DNA from: Amycolatopsis sp. 2-15
GTDB lineage: Bacteria; Actinomycetota; Actinomycetes; Mycobacteriales; Pseudonocardiaceae
NCBI RefSeq assembly: GCF_030285625.1
Contig: NZ_CP127294.1
Location: 2,056,001 to 2,120,000, forward strand
Direction: 5' to 3'
Length of the DNA stretch: 64,000 nucleotides
Both the position numbers and the translations under genes were made by a program. Shown one piece after another: positions 1 through 10,100 of the stretch; within the stretch, counting starts at the first letter, position 1, and each line of letters begins with the position of its first letter. The notes under the pieces were generated by a model, which was not told where the DNA came from, did not search any database, and saw only the letters and a list, made by a program, of their open reading frames with translations.

Positions 1-1166
1 CGGCCGGCGTCGGTGACCCGAACTCGTTCGGGGACACCCCGCCGTCGAAGTCGGCTGACTGGGCGCCGCCGGGACTGTCCTCTGTGGACGGTATCGACAC
101 GCCCGCCGCGCACGACGTCGACAACACCGGCACGCCGGGCCTGGCCGTTCCGCCGCAAAACGGTATGGGCGGCCCCGCGCCGACGGGCACCGCGACCGAG
201 CGGCCCGACTCCGCGAGCCTGCTCGACGGAACCACGCAGCCGTGGACGAACGGCCAGGTCCCGGCCGGTGCCGGCGATCCGGCCGTGGCCAGCGACACCC
301 CGGCGGCGCCCGCGACGTCGTGGCCGACGCAGCCCGACGCGGTGCCCGCCGCACCGGCGCCGATCGACGCCACTCCGGTCGCCCCCGTGCCCGTCACTCC
401 GGTCCACCCGACCCCGGTGCACCCGGCGCCCGTCGAAGCCACGCCGGTCGAACCGGTGGCCGCGGCTACCCCGGACGACCTGGCTCCCGTCACGGGCTGG
501 GACACCGGCGACCGGCCGGCGGTCGGCTCGGGTGGCTGGGCGACGAGCGCGGTCCCGGCTGTCCCGGTCGTGGTGCCGCCGGTGCAAGCGGGCTGGGGCG
601 TGGCCGGCTCGGCCGCGACCCCGGCGAGCCCGGCAACGCAATCGCCCCAGAACACGCAGAACTCCGAGCAGCACAACGGCAAGCACGACGACCGCGAAGG
701 CACGATCGCGGGCGGCGTCGGCGGTGGCGAGCCCGACGAGGTGCGCATCGCCGTGGTCCAGGCCGCGGAGGTCGTGGACACCTCGGCGTGGGACGCCGGC
801 ACGGCCGACTTCCTGCCGGGCCTGCTGCCTTCCTCGGTGTTCTCGCAGCGCGAGGAGCGGGAGGAGGACTTCGTCACCGACCTGGTGGAGCGCTCGGACA
901 AGCCGTGGCGCCCCGCGGGTGGCACGGAGGACTCGCCGCACCTCGCGACGTACCAGCGGGTGCGGACCGGCCAGGGCGAGTTCTACGCCGACGAGCTGCC
1001 CACGAACGGCGGCCCCGACCCCGACGAGCTCGAGTCCGAAGAGGACACTGCGGAAGCCGAGGACGGCGAGGAAGAAGAGGCCGAGCGCACGATGGCGGAC
1101 CTGCTGAGCCAGGACGAGTCCGCGTGGGGCCGTCCCGCGAGCCGGCCTTCGGGCGTGCTCGAGTGA
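1..1166 (+). CDS. C-terminal part of a Pro/Ala-rich protein with acidic tail, upstream of eccC (5' end outside window)
   Basis: The frame is open from the first bases of the window, so only the C-terminal 387 or so residues are seen. GTG at 84 is an internal valine, not a supported start. The visible part is low-complexity and rich in Pro, Ala, Thr and Val (repeats such as PVHPTPVHPAPVEATPVEP near 390-460), followed by a more ordered stretch (about 740-990) and a strongly acidic Glu/Asp run (about 1010-1085). No catalytic motif or membrane segment is visible. The gap to eccC is 28 nt, so the two are probably co-transcribed. Proline-rich proteins of this build are common next to actinobacterial T7SS genes, but its job cannot be assigned from this fragment. 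Confidence 0.8.
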   Translation, partial: AGVGDPNSFGDTPPSKSADWAPPGLSSVDGIDTPAAHDVDNTGTPGLAVPPQNGMGGPAPTGTATERPDSASLLDGTTQPWTNGQVPAGAGDPAVASDTPAAPATSWPTQPDAVPAAPAPIDATPVAPVPVTPVHPTPVHPAPVEATPVEPVAAATPDDLAPVTGWDTGDRPAVGSGGWATSAVPAVPVVVPPVQAGWGVAGSAATPASPATQSPQNTQNSEQHNGKHDDREGTIAGGVGGGEPDEVRIAVVQAAEVVDTSAWDAGTADFLPGLLPSSVFSQREEREEDFVTDLVERSDKPWRPAGGTEDSPHLATYQRVRTGQGEFYADELPTNGGPDPDELESEEDTAEAEDGEEEEAERTMADLLSQDESAWGRPASRPSGVLE

Positions 1167-1194
1167 CGGGGAAGCTTCGGACGGAGGTGCACCG

Positions 1195-4100
1195 GTGAGT
1201 ACGGAGACGGTCAAGCGTGGCCCGCGGGTCGCGGGTCCGGAGCTGCCCGAGGGCCAGGAGGACCTGCAGGAGCCGCCGGTGCTCGCCGAGCCGGCGGCCC
1301 GGGATTTCAACTCGCTGTTGATGATGCTGCCGATGGGCATCGGGTCGATGGTGATGATCCTGGCGTTCTCGGGGGTGGGCGGCAGCTCGCCGATGACGTA
1401 TGTGCTCGGTGGCGGCATGGGCGTGTCGATGATGGCGATGAGCCTGGGGCAGCTGACGCGCAGTGCGGGTGAGCGCAAGCGGAAGATGAAGGCCGAGCGC
1501 CGGGACTATCTGCGCTACATCGCGCAGGTCCGGGATCGGGCGCGGTCGACGGCGGAGTTGCAGCGGCGGGCGGTGGCGTGGAACAACCCGTCGCCGGATT
1601 CGTTGTGGTCGTTGGCGATGGGGCCGCGGTTGTGGGAGCGGCGGGTGTCGCATGAGGACTTCGGCCGGGTGCGGATCGGGTTGGGGTCGCAACAGTCGGC
1701 GCTGGAGCTGATGCCGCCGGTGACGAAGCCGATCGAGGATCTGGATCCGCTCTCGGCGATCTCGTTGCGGCGTTTCACGGAGACGTATCGGACGTTGTCG
1801 GGTATTCCGACGGCGGTGGGGTTGCGCAGTTTCACGAGTGTGGAGTTCGACGGCGACCCGGAGGCCGCCGTCGGGCTGGTGCGGGCGATGCTGGCGCAGC
1901 TGATCACGTTCCACTCGCCGGATGAGCTGCGGGTGGCGGTGCTGACGACGGAGGCGGCTCAGTCGCCGTGGGACTGGGTGAAGTGGATGCCGCACAACAA
2001 CCATCCGACGTTCCGCGACCCGGCGGGTCCGTTGCGGTTGCTGGCAACCGATCACGACGAGCTGATGGACATCCTGGGCCCGGACGTGGCCGATCGCGAC
2101 GATCACGACAAGTCGGTGGCGCCGACCACGTCGGAGCCGCTGGTGGTGATCGTGGCGCATCTGGCGCCGATCCCCGAGTCGTCGCGGCTGGTGGGCGCGG
2201 GTCTGCGCAATGTGGTGCTGCTGGACGTCACGGGCGCGCTGCCGGGTGGCCCGAAGGTGCTGCGGCTGACCACAAAGGACGATCTCGTCGAGTTTCCGGC
2301 CGGCACGGGCGCGGGTTCGGCGTTGCGCGACGAGCTGTCGGTGACGCAGGCCGAGGGTCTGGCGCGGTTGCTGGCGCCGAAGCGCACGAGTGGCACGTTG
2401 GAGATCGCGGAGCAGCCGCTGGAGAGCGACTTCGGGTTGACGGCGTTGTTGAACATCAAGGACGTGCACACGTTCGACATTCCGGCGCAGTGGCGGCCGC
2501 GGGCGGTGCAGCGGGCGCGGATGTCGGTGCCGATCGGCGTGACCGAAGAGGGCGAGATCGTCGAGCTGGATCTGAAGGAGTCGGCGCAGGGCGGCATGGG
2601 CCCGCACGGCATGTTGATCGGCGCGACGGGGTCGGGCAAGTCGGAGCTGCTGCGCACGTTGGTTTTGGGGCTGGCGGCGACGCACTCGTCGGAAATTCTC
2701 AACTTCGTGCTGGTGGACTTCAAGGGTGGTGCGACGTTCCTCGGGATGGACCGCCTGCCGCACACCTCGGCGATGATCACGAACCTGGCCGATGAGCTGC
2801 CGCTGGTCGACCGCATGCAGGACTCGCTCAACGGTGAGATGGTGCGCCGGCAGGAACAGTTGCGCGCCAGTGGTTATCCGTCGCTGTACGAGTATGAGAA
2901 GGCACGCGCGGCCGGTGAGCAGCTGGCGCCGATGCCGACGTTGTTCCTGGTGGTGGACGAGTTCTCCGAGCTGTTGAGCGCGAAGCCGGAGTTCATGGAG
3001 CTGTTCGTCTCGGTCGGGCGCCTCGGTCGAAGCCTCGGTGTGCACTTGCTGCTCGCGTCGCAGCGGCTGGACGAGGGCCGTATCCACCGGGTAGAGGGCC
3101 ACTTGTCGTACCGGATCGCGTTGCGCACGTTCTCTTCGATGGAGTCGCGCAGTGTGATCGGGGTCGGCAGCGCGTATGAGCTGCCGTCGGAGCCGGGCAA
3201 TGGTTTCCTCAAGATCGACACGACGAACCTGGTGCGGTTCAAGGCCGCGTACGTGTCCGGCCCCGTGCCCGCCGGCGGCGGCGAGGGTCACGCGGACGCG
3301 GCGCGGGTGAGCCGCGAGGTGGTGCCGTTTTTCACCCAGGCGCGCCCGAGCCGGTTCATCATCCGTGACGACGAGCCGGATCCCGCCGAGAAGAAGATGT
3401 CCGATGTGGACGCTCTCGACGCGGCGCCGACCGGCCCGACGCTGGCCGACGTGTTCGTCGACCGGCTCACGGGCGCGGGCCCGGCGGCGCGGCAGGTGTG
3501 GCTGCCGCCGTTGGCTGAGTCGCCGAGCCTCGACTCGCTGCTGCCCAGCGTGTTGCCGGACCCGGTGCGCGGCATGAGCGTGCAGGACCCGGCGCACCAC
3601 GGCCGTCTGCGCGTGCCGATGGGCATGATCGACCGGCCGTTCGAGCAGGTGCGTGAGCTGCTGATGGCCGATCTGTCCGGCGCCGCGGGTCACGTGGCGG
3701 TGGTGGGTGGTCCGAAGACGGGCAAGTCGACCATCGTCCGCACACTCGTGCTGGCGCTGGCGATGACGCACACGCCGCAGGAGGTGCAGTTCTACGGGCT
3801 GGACTTCGGTGGTGGCGGCATCATGTCGATCAACGGTCTGCCGCACGTCGGCTCGGTCGCCACGCGCCTGGAGCGTGACCGCGTGGTGCGGACCATCGAA
3901 GAGATCTCGCAGATCATGGAGTACCGCGAGAACGTGTTCTCCGAGCGCGGCGTCGAGTCGATGGAGGTCTACCGGCAGCTGCGCCGGCGCGGCCAGGTCG
4001 AGGACCCGTTCGGAGACGTCTTCCTGGTCATCGACGGCTGGTACAGCCTCAAGAACGACTACTCGGAGCTGGAGCAGAAGATCGGCGAGCTGGCTTCGCG

Positions 4101-5196
4101 CGGTCTGTCGTTCGGCATCCACGTGGTGATCGCGTCCACGCGCTGGTCGGAGATCCGCCCGTACCTGCGTGACCTGCTGCAGACGCGGTTCGAGCTGCGC
4201 CTTGGCGACCCGATGGAGTCGGAGATCGGTTCGCGCAAGGCCAAGACGGTGCCGAACCAGCCCGGGCGCGGCATGACGCCGGACGGGCTGCACTTCCTGG
4301 CGGCGCTGCCGCGCATGGACGGCAGCTCGGCGACCGACGACGTCGCGGCGGCGACCAAGGCCGTGGCCGAGGAGGTGCACACGTTCTGGCCGGGCCGCAA
4401 GGCGCCGGCGGTGCGGATGCTGCCGAACACGTTGCCGATCAGCGAGCTCCCGCGCCCGGACGGCGACCTGCGGATCGCGCTGGGCCAGGACGAGCAGCGG
4501 CTGCTGCCGGTGTGGCACAACTTCGAGGCCACGCCGCACCTGCTCACGTTCGGCGACAACGAGACCGGCAAGACCAACCTGCTGCGGCTGGTCATCCGCT
4601 CGGTGCTCGCGCGCTACCAGCCGAGCGAGGCGAAGATCGTGCTCGCCGACCCGAGCCGCATGCTCGACACGGAGGTCCCCGAGGCCTACCGCGTCGGCTA
4701 CGCCACCACCACGGAGGCGTTGCAGGAGCTGGCCGGGCAGGCGAGCGTGTCACTGACCCCGCGGGTGCCGGACCAGTCGATCACCGCCGACCGGCTCAAG
4801 CGCCGCGACTGGTGGACCGGCCCGCGGCTGTTCTTCGTGGTCGACGACTACCAGCTGCTCACCGGCGGCATGGGCTCACCGCTGGAACCGCTGCTGTCGC
4901 TGCTGTCGCAGGGCTCCTACATCGGCTTCCACCTCATCGTCGCGCGCAGCACCTCCGGTGCCATGCGGGCGCTGAGCGACGCGGTGATCCGCCGGGCCTG
5001 GGAGCTCGGCAGCCCCGGCGTGGTCTTCTCCTACCCCAAGGAAGAGGGCAAGTTCCTCGGCGAAGCGACCCCGCGCAACCTGCCCGCGGGCCGCGCGCAG
5101 CTGGTCACCCGCCGCGGCGTGAAGCTCGTGCAGACCGGTTACGTGCCGCTGGGCGCGGAAGCCGAGCAGCAGCAGCTGGTGGGTGGCCTGCGATGA
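1195..5196 (+). CDS. eccC: Type VII secretion motor ATPase EccC (fused EccCa/EccCb type)
   Basis: This 1333-residue protein is the FtsK/SpoIIIE-family ATPase that recognises substrates and powers the T7SS membrane complex. Two hydrophobic segments near residues 38-60 and 66-90 anchor it in the inner membrane. Three nucleotide-binding domains follow, with Walker A motifs GATGSGKSE (about 476-484), GGPKTGKST (838-846) and GDNETGKTN (1120-1128). The first domain carries a clear Walker B, VVDEFSELL (near 586). The length and one-chain layout match single-polypeptide EccC proteins; mycobacterial ESX-1 splits this into EccCa1 and EccCb1. The GTG start at 1195 follows GGAGGT at 1184-1189. The stop overlaps the ATG of a small ORF at 5193. 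Confidence 0.97.
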   Translation: MSTETVKRGPRVAGPELPEGQEDLQEPPVLAEPAARDFNSLLMMLPMGIGSMVMILAFSGVGGSSPMTYVLGGGMGVSMMAMSLGQLTRSAGERKRKMKAERRDYLRYIAQVRDRARSTAELQRRAVAWNNPSPDSLWSLAMGPRLWERRVSHEDFGRVRIGLGSQQSALELMPPVTKPIEDLDPLSAISLRRFTETYRTLSGIPTAVGLRSFTSVEFDGDPEAAVGLVRAMLAQLITFHSPDELRVAVLTTEAAQSPWDWVKWMPHNNHPTFRDPAGPLRLLATDHDELMDILGPDVADRDDHDKSVAPTTSEPLVVIVAHLAPIPESSRLVGAGLRNVVLLDVTGALPGGPKVLRLTTKDDLVEFPAGTGAGSALRDELSVTQAEGLARLLAPKRTSGTLEIAEQPLESDFGLTALLNIKDVHTFDIPAQWRPRAVQRARMSVPIGVTEEGEIVELDLKESAQGGMGPHGMLIGATGSGKSELLRTLVLGLAATHSSEILNFVLVDFKGGATFLGMDRLPHTSAMITNLADELPLVDRMQDSLNGEMVRRQEQLRASGYPSLYEYEKARAAGEQLAPMPTLFLVVDEFSELLSAKPEFMELFVSVGRLGRSLGVHLLLASQRLDEGRIHRVEGHLSYRIALRTFSSMESRSVIGVGSAYELPSEPGNGFLKIDTTNLVRFKAAYVSGPVPAGGGEGHADAARVSREVVPFFTQARPSRFIIRDDEPDPAEKKMSDVDALDAAPTGPTLADVFVDRLTGAGPAARQVWLPPLAESPSLDSLLPSVLPDPVRGMSVQDPAHHGRLRVPMGMIDRPFEQVRELLMADLSGAAGHVAVVGGPKTGKSTIVRTLVLALAMTHTPQEVQFYGLDFGGGGIMSINGLPHVGSVATRLERDRVVRTIEEISQIMEYRENVFSERGVESMEVYRQLRRRGQVEDPFGDVFLVIDGWYSLKNDYSELEQKIGELASRGLSFGIHVVIASTRWSEIRPYLRDLLQTRFELRLGDPMESEIGSRKAKTVPNQPGRGMTPDGLHFLAALPRMDGSSATDDVAAATKAVAEEVHTFWPGRKAPAVRMLPNTLPISELPRPDGDLRIALGQDEQRLLPVWHNFEATPHLLTFGDNETGKTNLLRLVIRSVLARYQPSEAKIVLADPSRMLDTEVPEAYRVGYATTTEALQELAGQASVSLTPRVPDQSITADRLKRRDWWTGPRLFFVVDDYQLLTGGMGSPLEPLLSLLSQGSYIGFHLIVARSTSGAMRALSDAVIRRAWELGSPGVVFSYPKEEGKFLGEATPRNLPAGRAQLVTRRGVKLVQTGYVPLGAEAEQQQLVGGLR

Positions 5197-5414
5197 GCAC
5201 TTTCGCACCGAACGCCGGTCGGGGCCTTGCCGGCACCTGCCCGCGGCCGGACGGCGGCTCGCGCCGGCCGCGGGCCGGGACATCGCGCCGAGCCGGCGCG
5301 GGCAAGGGCCTGCGGGCCGCCGCGCCTGCGACGACCACCCGCGCCCGCGGCCGGATCGTCGACGGCGGCGGCGTTCTCGACAACAACGCGCGCACTGGAA
5401 GGAGCGGACGTTGA
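5193..5414 (+). CDS. Possible 73-residue Arg/Gly/Ala-rich ORF coupled between eccC and eccD
   Basis: The ATG overlaps the eccC stop (ATGA, 5193-5196). The stop TGA (5412-5414) overlaps the likely TTG start of eccD (TTGA, 5411-5414). The 73 codons are rich in Arg, Gly and Ala, with mostly G or C in third position, and the predicted product is very basic with no membrane segment or cysteine pair. I recognise no family. The double overlap is what one expects of a translationally coupled gene, but high GC content makes chance ORFs of this size common and the upstream ribosome site is weak. The alternative is that 5197-5410 is just a 214-nt spacer. Confidence 0.4.
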   Translation: MSTFAPNAGRGLAGTCPRPDGGSRRPRAGTSRRAGAGKGLRAAAPATTTRARGRIVDGGGVLDNNARTGRSGR

Positions 5415-6796
5415 CAGCCATGCAGGGCGAGCTCTGCCGGATCACGGTGTACGGGCCGCAGGGACGGGCCGACCTGGCCGTGCCGATGTCGGTGCCGCTC
5501 ACGAGCCTGCTGCCGGTGCTGCTGCGCCACACCGGCGGCCGCGAGGACCTGGCCGACACGTGGGTGCTGCAGCGCCTCGGTGAGGCCCCGCTCGACGCGG
5601 CCGGCACGCCGGAGTCGCTGGACTGGAAGGAAGGCGAGGAGTTCCACCTCCGCCCCCGCCAGGATCCGCTGCCGGAGCTCGACTTCGACGACATCGCTGA
5701 CGGCATGGCCACCGCCGTCAGCCGCCAGCCCGGGCGCTGGAAGCCGGAGTTCAACCGCTGGCTGTTCCTCGGCTTCGCGATCTTCGCGCAGGTCGTGCTG
5801 GCGTGGATCCTGCTCATGCCGGGTCCGCTGGGCCTGTCCGCGATCGGGACCGCCGTCGTGGCGCTCGGCCTGGTCGTGGCCGCGGTCGCGTGCGGCGTGC
5901 GCTCCGACGACGGGGCGCTGCTCCTGCTGCTCGGCCTCGGCGGCTGCGGGTTCGCGGCCATCGCCGGGGCCGTGGGCGTGGCCGGGGTCGGCGCCGCGTT
6001 CGATCTGCAGGGCGCGCCGATCCTCGTCGGCTCGCTGACGTTCGCGCTGGCCGGCGGCCTGCTCATCGGCGGGCGCGCGGCATGGTCGCCGGGGCTGCCG
6101 TTCGTGCCGTTCGGTGTGGTGGTGGCGACGGGCGTCGCCGGCGCCCTCTCGATGTGGCTGCACCTCGGCGCCGGGCTGACCACGACGCAGACGGCGGGCC
6201 TCGTGTCGGCCGTGCTGATCGCGTTGCTCGTGTTCGCGCCGCGCATCGGCATCCGGTTCGCGCGCATCCGCGGCCCGCAGCTGCCGCGCACCGCGTCGGA
6301 GCTGCAGTACGACATCGAGCCCGCGCCCGCGGAGCAGATGGTGAAGCAGACGGCCTACGCCGACGGCTACCTCACGATCTTCTGCATCGCGTCGGCGGTC
6401 GTGTTCACGTGTGCGTTCCCGTTCCTCGCGGAGCAGGACCTGTTCCCGAAGCTGCTGGCGTTCCTCGTGGCCGCCGCAGTGCTGATGCGCTCGCGGGCGC
6501 TGCTCGGCGCGTGGCAGCGAGTGCCGCTGTCGGTGGCCGGGTCGGTGGGGCTGGTGCTGCTCGCGCTGTCGCTGGTCGACCCGATGGCGGCCAACTGGCG
6601 CGCGGTGTCGGCCGGCGGACTGGCGCTGGTGTTCTTCCTGCTGGTGCTGGCGATGCTGCGGCCGCCGCCGCGGCGCCTGCTGCCGATCTGGGGCCACCTG
6701 GCCAACTGGACCGAGACCTTGAGCGCGGTGGCGGTGATCCCGATCCTGCTGCAGCTGTTCGGGGTCTACGGCTGGGCGACCGGGCTCACGGCGTGA
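5411..6796 (+). CDS. eccD: Type VII secretion integral membrane protein EccD
   Basis: EccD lines the core of the T7SS inner-membrane complex. Residues 1 to about 85 fit the cytosolic ubiquitin-like domain of the family (starting near GELCRITVYGPQGRADLAV), followed by a linker and, from about residue 116, a series of hydrophobic segments consistent with the usual 11 membrane helices. The 461-residue length is normal. The frame stays open back to 5183, but the best ribosome site is GGAAGGAG at 5397-5404, six bases before TTG 5411; ATG 5420 is the alternative start. The mini-EccB gene follows 15 nt after the stop. Confidence 0.93.
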   Translation: MTAMQGELCRITVYGPQGRADLAVPMSVPLTSLLPVLLRHTGGREDLADTWVLQRLGEAPLDAAGTPESLDWKEGEEFHLRPRQDPLPELDFDDIADGMATAVSRQPGRWKPEFNRWLFLGFAIFAQVVLAWILLMPGPLGLSAIGTAVVALGLVVAAVACGVRSDDGALLLLLGLGGCGFAAIAGAVGVAGVGAAFDLQGAPILVGSLTFALAGGLLIGGRAAWSPGLPFVPFGVVVATGVAGALSMWLHLGAGLTTTQTAGLVSAVLIALLVFAPRIGIRFARIRGPQLPRTASELQYDIEPAPAEQMVKQTAYADGYLTIFCIASAVVFTCAFPFLAEQDLFPKLLAFLVAAAVLMRSRALLGAWQRVPLSVAGSVGLVLLALSLVDPMAANWRAVSAGGLALVFFLLVLAMLRPPPRRLLPIWGHLANWTETLSAVAVIPILLQLFGVYGWATGLTA

Positions 6797-6811
6797 ACGG
6801 GGTGAGCTGAC

Positions 6812-7081
6812 ATGGTGCAGACGCAGAAGGACCACGTCGAGGCTTATTCGTTCCTCATCGGACGGATGACCTCGGCCCTGGTGCTGGGCGACGCGAGCCA
6901 CCTCGACGTGCCGGCCAAGCGGACCTGGAACGGCCTGCTCGGCGGCGCGCTGCTGGCCCTGCTGATCGTGGTCGGGTTTTTCGTCTTCGGCCTGATCGCG
7001 CATCACACCGGCGGAAGTGCGCCGTCTGCACCAGTGGGGGGCACCGGCGGGCCGTCCCACACAGTGCGCATCCCGACCTGA
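6812..7081 (+). CDS. EccB-like short protein: N-terminal cytosolic helix and membrane segment only
   Basis: At 89 residues this matches only the start of EccB. Residues 9-32 (EAYSFLIGRMTSALVLGDAS) resemble the cytosolic helix of actinobacterial EccB proteins, typically written SYQFLVQRVVSALVM. One hydrophobic segment follows at about 44-66, then a short Gly/Ser/Pro tail. Full EccB is around 450-500 residues and carries a large extracytoplasmic repeat domain. No frame downstream encodes that domain, because the next gene begins at 7152, so this is not a simple frameshift. Its place right after eccD suggests a structural role in the membrane complex, either as a stand-alone mini-EccB or as a partner of a full EccB encoded outside the window. 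Confidence 0.75.
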   Translation: MVQTQKDHVEAYSFLIGRMTSALVLGDASHLDVPAKRTWNGLLGGALLALLIVVGFFVFGLIAHHTGGSAPSAPVGGTGGPSHTVRIPT

Positions 7082-7151
7082 ACCGATAGATCTACGCCGC
7101 ACGTGACAGCTGTGCCGGGAGCTCGGGCCGGTGCCGGTAGGAAGGACGAAG

Positions 7152-10100
7152 GTGAACATGGACCTCTCGCTGGTGCGTCGCGGGACCGGTGCCTCCGGTA
7201 CCACCCTCGACAAGCAGACGGTCGGGAACGCTCTTGTCGTCCACCCCGCGACCGGGATGACCGACGAGGCCCAGGCGCTCGCGCTGGGCGTCGCGGCCGA
7301 CACCGAGCACGACCTGGTGGTGGTGGACCTGCCGGTGGACTCGCCGATCTCGCTGTGGGAGTCGGTGGCGAAGGTCCTGCCGCGGCGGCGCCGTGGCGTG
7401 CGGCTGGTGATCGGCGGGCGTTCGCGGGAGACGTCGGCGCTGGCGGGGCAGTGGCTGTCGGAGCGGATCAACCGCACGGTGCTCGCTCCTGACGGTTCGG
7501 TGATCCCGAGCGCCGGTGGTGCCTTGTTCGTCCACTCCGGACGCGGCAGCGGCTGGGTGAAGTTCCAGCCGGGGCGGGCGCCGAAGTGGGAAGCCAAGCG
7601 GTTCCCGCGTCCGTCGTGGGATTCCGGGCTGACGGCGGAGCTGACGTCCACGAGCTCGCGCGGGGTCGCGGAGCCGTTGCCGGGTGGGTTGTGGGTGCGG
7701 CCGGTCGGGTTCGACCAGGGACAGCGGGCGCACCGCGCGGCGCTGGTCAAAGGCCTGCCCGCGCAGCACGACACGATGACGATCGTGCTGGGCTGCCCCG
7801 GCTGCCCGCCGCTGACGTTGGACGATGCCGCGCGGCTGTGGATGCGGCTGCCGGAGAACGTGCGGGCCAACGCCCGGTTCGTGCAGTACGGCCCGATGTC
7901 GGTGCCCGCCGGGACGACGCTGGGTCAGGCGCTGGCCGACCTGCTGGGCAAGGAGGTCGCGTTCTACACCGGCCTGCCCGTCGGGTCGCCGCAGCTGGTC
8001 GACGTGCGCACGGTGCTGTTCGACGGACGGCTCGGCTGGACCACGTTCGTGCGCGAGATCGGCTACCAGCCGCGCGTGCAGGGCGGCCCTGTGCAGGCGC
8101 CGCGCCTGATCAGCCACCGCGCGCCGATCCACGGCCTCAACGAGGTCGCCCCGGCCGTGTACTGGTACTCGCCCGACGCCGTTATCGAGGTCGTGCAGTC
8201 CGGCCTGCTGGTGCGCTCGCCTCACGACGGCCGCGACACCCCGGCCGTGCGCGCGCTGACGCTGGACAACTCGATCAACAACCTGACTTTCGACGCGGCG
8301 AGCGAAGACGCCGTGGACCGCATGCGGATGCTGGCCCAGGACGTGCTCGCGCGGCTCGACGAGAACACGCGGCGGATGAGCCGCGTCCTGCCCGCCCACG
8401 CGCTGCTGGCCGAGCGCGGCCGCGTGCAGGTGACGACCAAGGCGCTGGCGGAAATCGAGCAGGGTGACGCGGCCCCTGCGCTGCTGGAAGCCAGCCCGAC
8501 CGAGGTCGTGGTGCCCGGCGAGTACAAGCCGGCCGCGCCCGTGGACCTCGAGGTGGACGTCACGCAGGAGCCCGCCTTGCTGCGCTCCGAGCCGACGATC
8601 ACGCAGCGCCTCGACCCGGGCGTCGGGGTGCCGCGGTCGCTGGCCGGGGTGAGCGGTCCGATCACGATCACGTCGGCTCGGCCGCCGATGGTGCCGGTGG
8701 AGGAGCCCTCCGCCGGTCCGTTCGGGGACGGGCGGGACGACAGGACGGCGGGGCGGCACACCGCACAGCCCGGCGGTGCAGGGTTCGCTGGTCCGGCCGG
8801 CCCCGCCGTGGCTCAGGGCGGGGCCGAGGTTCCGGCTGGGTTCGCGGGTTCGTCGGCGCCGTCGAAGTTCGCGGCGCCGGAGGTTAGGACCGAGGCTCCG
8901 GCCGCGCTCGCCGGTCCGTCGAAGCCCGGAGCGCCAGAGGGTGGGGCCGAGGTTCCTGCTGGGTTCGCGGGTCCGTCGGCGCCGTCGAAGTTCGCGGCGC
9001 CCGGCGGTTTCGCGGGCCCGGGTGTGCCGGTTCCCGGTGCGCCGACCGGGTTCTCGGGGCCGGCCGCTCCGCCCGCGCCGATTCCGCCGGCCGCGCCGCC
9101 CGTCGGGATGCCGTCGGCGCCGGTGGCTCCACCTGTCGCGCCCGTGTCGATTCCGCCGGCCGCGACCCCGCCCGTGGGGATGCCGCCCGCTGCCACGCCG
9201 CCGGCCGGGATGCCGCCGGCCGCCACCCCGCCCGCTGGAATGCCGCCTGCCGCGGGCGTGCCGCCGGTGGCGCCGCCGTCCGTCGAGGCCCCGACTGTGC
9301 CGGGACCGGTCGAGAGCACCACCGAAACCGCCAAGACCGCCGAGACCGCCGAGACCAGCGAGAACGCCCAGGCCCCCGAAGCCGCCGAGCCCGTCTCCCC
9401 GGCCGAGAAGGCCGGCAAGGGCGAGGCCCGCCTGCAGCCCACCCCCGGTGCCGAGGCCACCGCGCTCCTGCCCAAGCGTGGCGCCGAGAAGGAACGCGAA
9501 TGGCTGCGCAAGTCGCTCGGCGCGGAGTACGGCCTGATGTCCAACGCCGTGGCCCGCATCCTGTCGGAGCACCCCGGGTTCCAGGGGGCGTTGTCGACGT
9601 CGTCGGCCGAGGTGCTCACCGACGCCGTCGCCGTGCAGCTGTACCTGTCGGTCAAGGGCGCGGCCATCGACGGCGCGCTGCGCACCGGCGCGAACGGGCC
9701 GCACGTGCCCATCGCGCGCTGCGTGGTCGCGGGCCTGAGCCGGCTGCCCTCGCACCGCGGGCCGGCGACGTTCGCGAGGTCGGTGTCGAAGTCCGAGTGG
9801 GACCTGTTCCGCTCGCAGAAAGTGCTCACCGAGTGGGGTTTCCTCAACACGCTCACGCAGCCCTCGTCCACTTTGGACGGCGACACCGACGTGCTGGTCT
9901 GGTCGATCACGGCCCGCCGCACGAAGCTGCTGGAACCCACTGCCGGTGGCGTGGAGAACCGGGTGCTGTTCGTGCCCGGCACGAGTTTCAAGGTGCTGGA
10001 CCTGCGCGAGCCCGCCGAGGGTGTGCGCGGGCTGGTGCTGCTGCGGGAACTGACGTCGAGCGAGGTGGACGAGACCGGCAAGGTCGCGTCCGACCGGATC

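Noticed and set aside
874..4539. Very long minus-strand frame (1221 codons) opposite eccC, and similar ones at 5105-7870, 7092-10349, 21322-24957 and 29389-34221
   Set aside because: They are antisense to well-supported genes, consist of His/Arg/Ala/Gln-rich sequence with no domain, and are expected from GC-rich codon bias.
6812..7151. Frameshifted full-length eccB
   Set aside because: No frame after 7081 encodes EccB repeat-domain sequence; the next gene starts at 7152, so a mini-EccB is the better reading.
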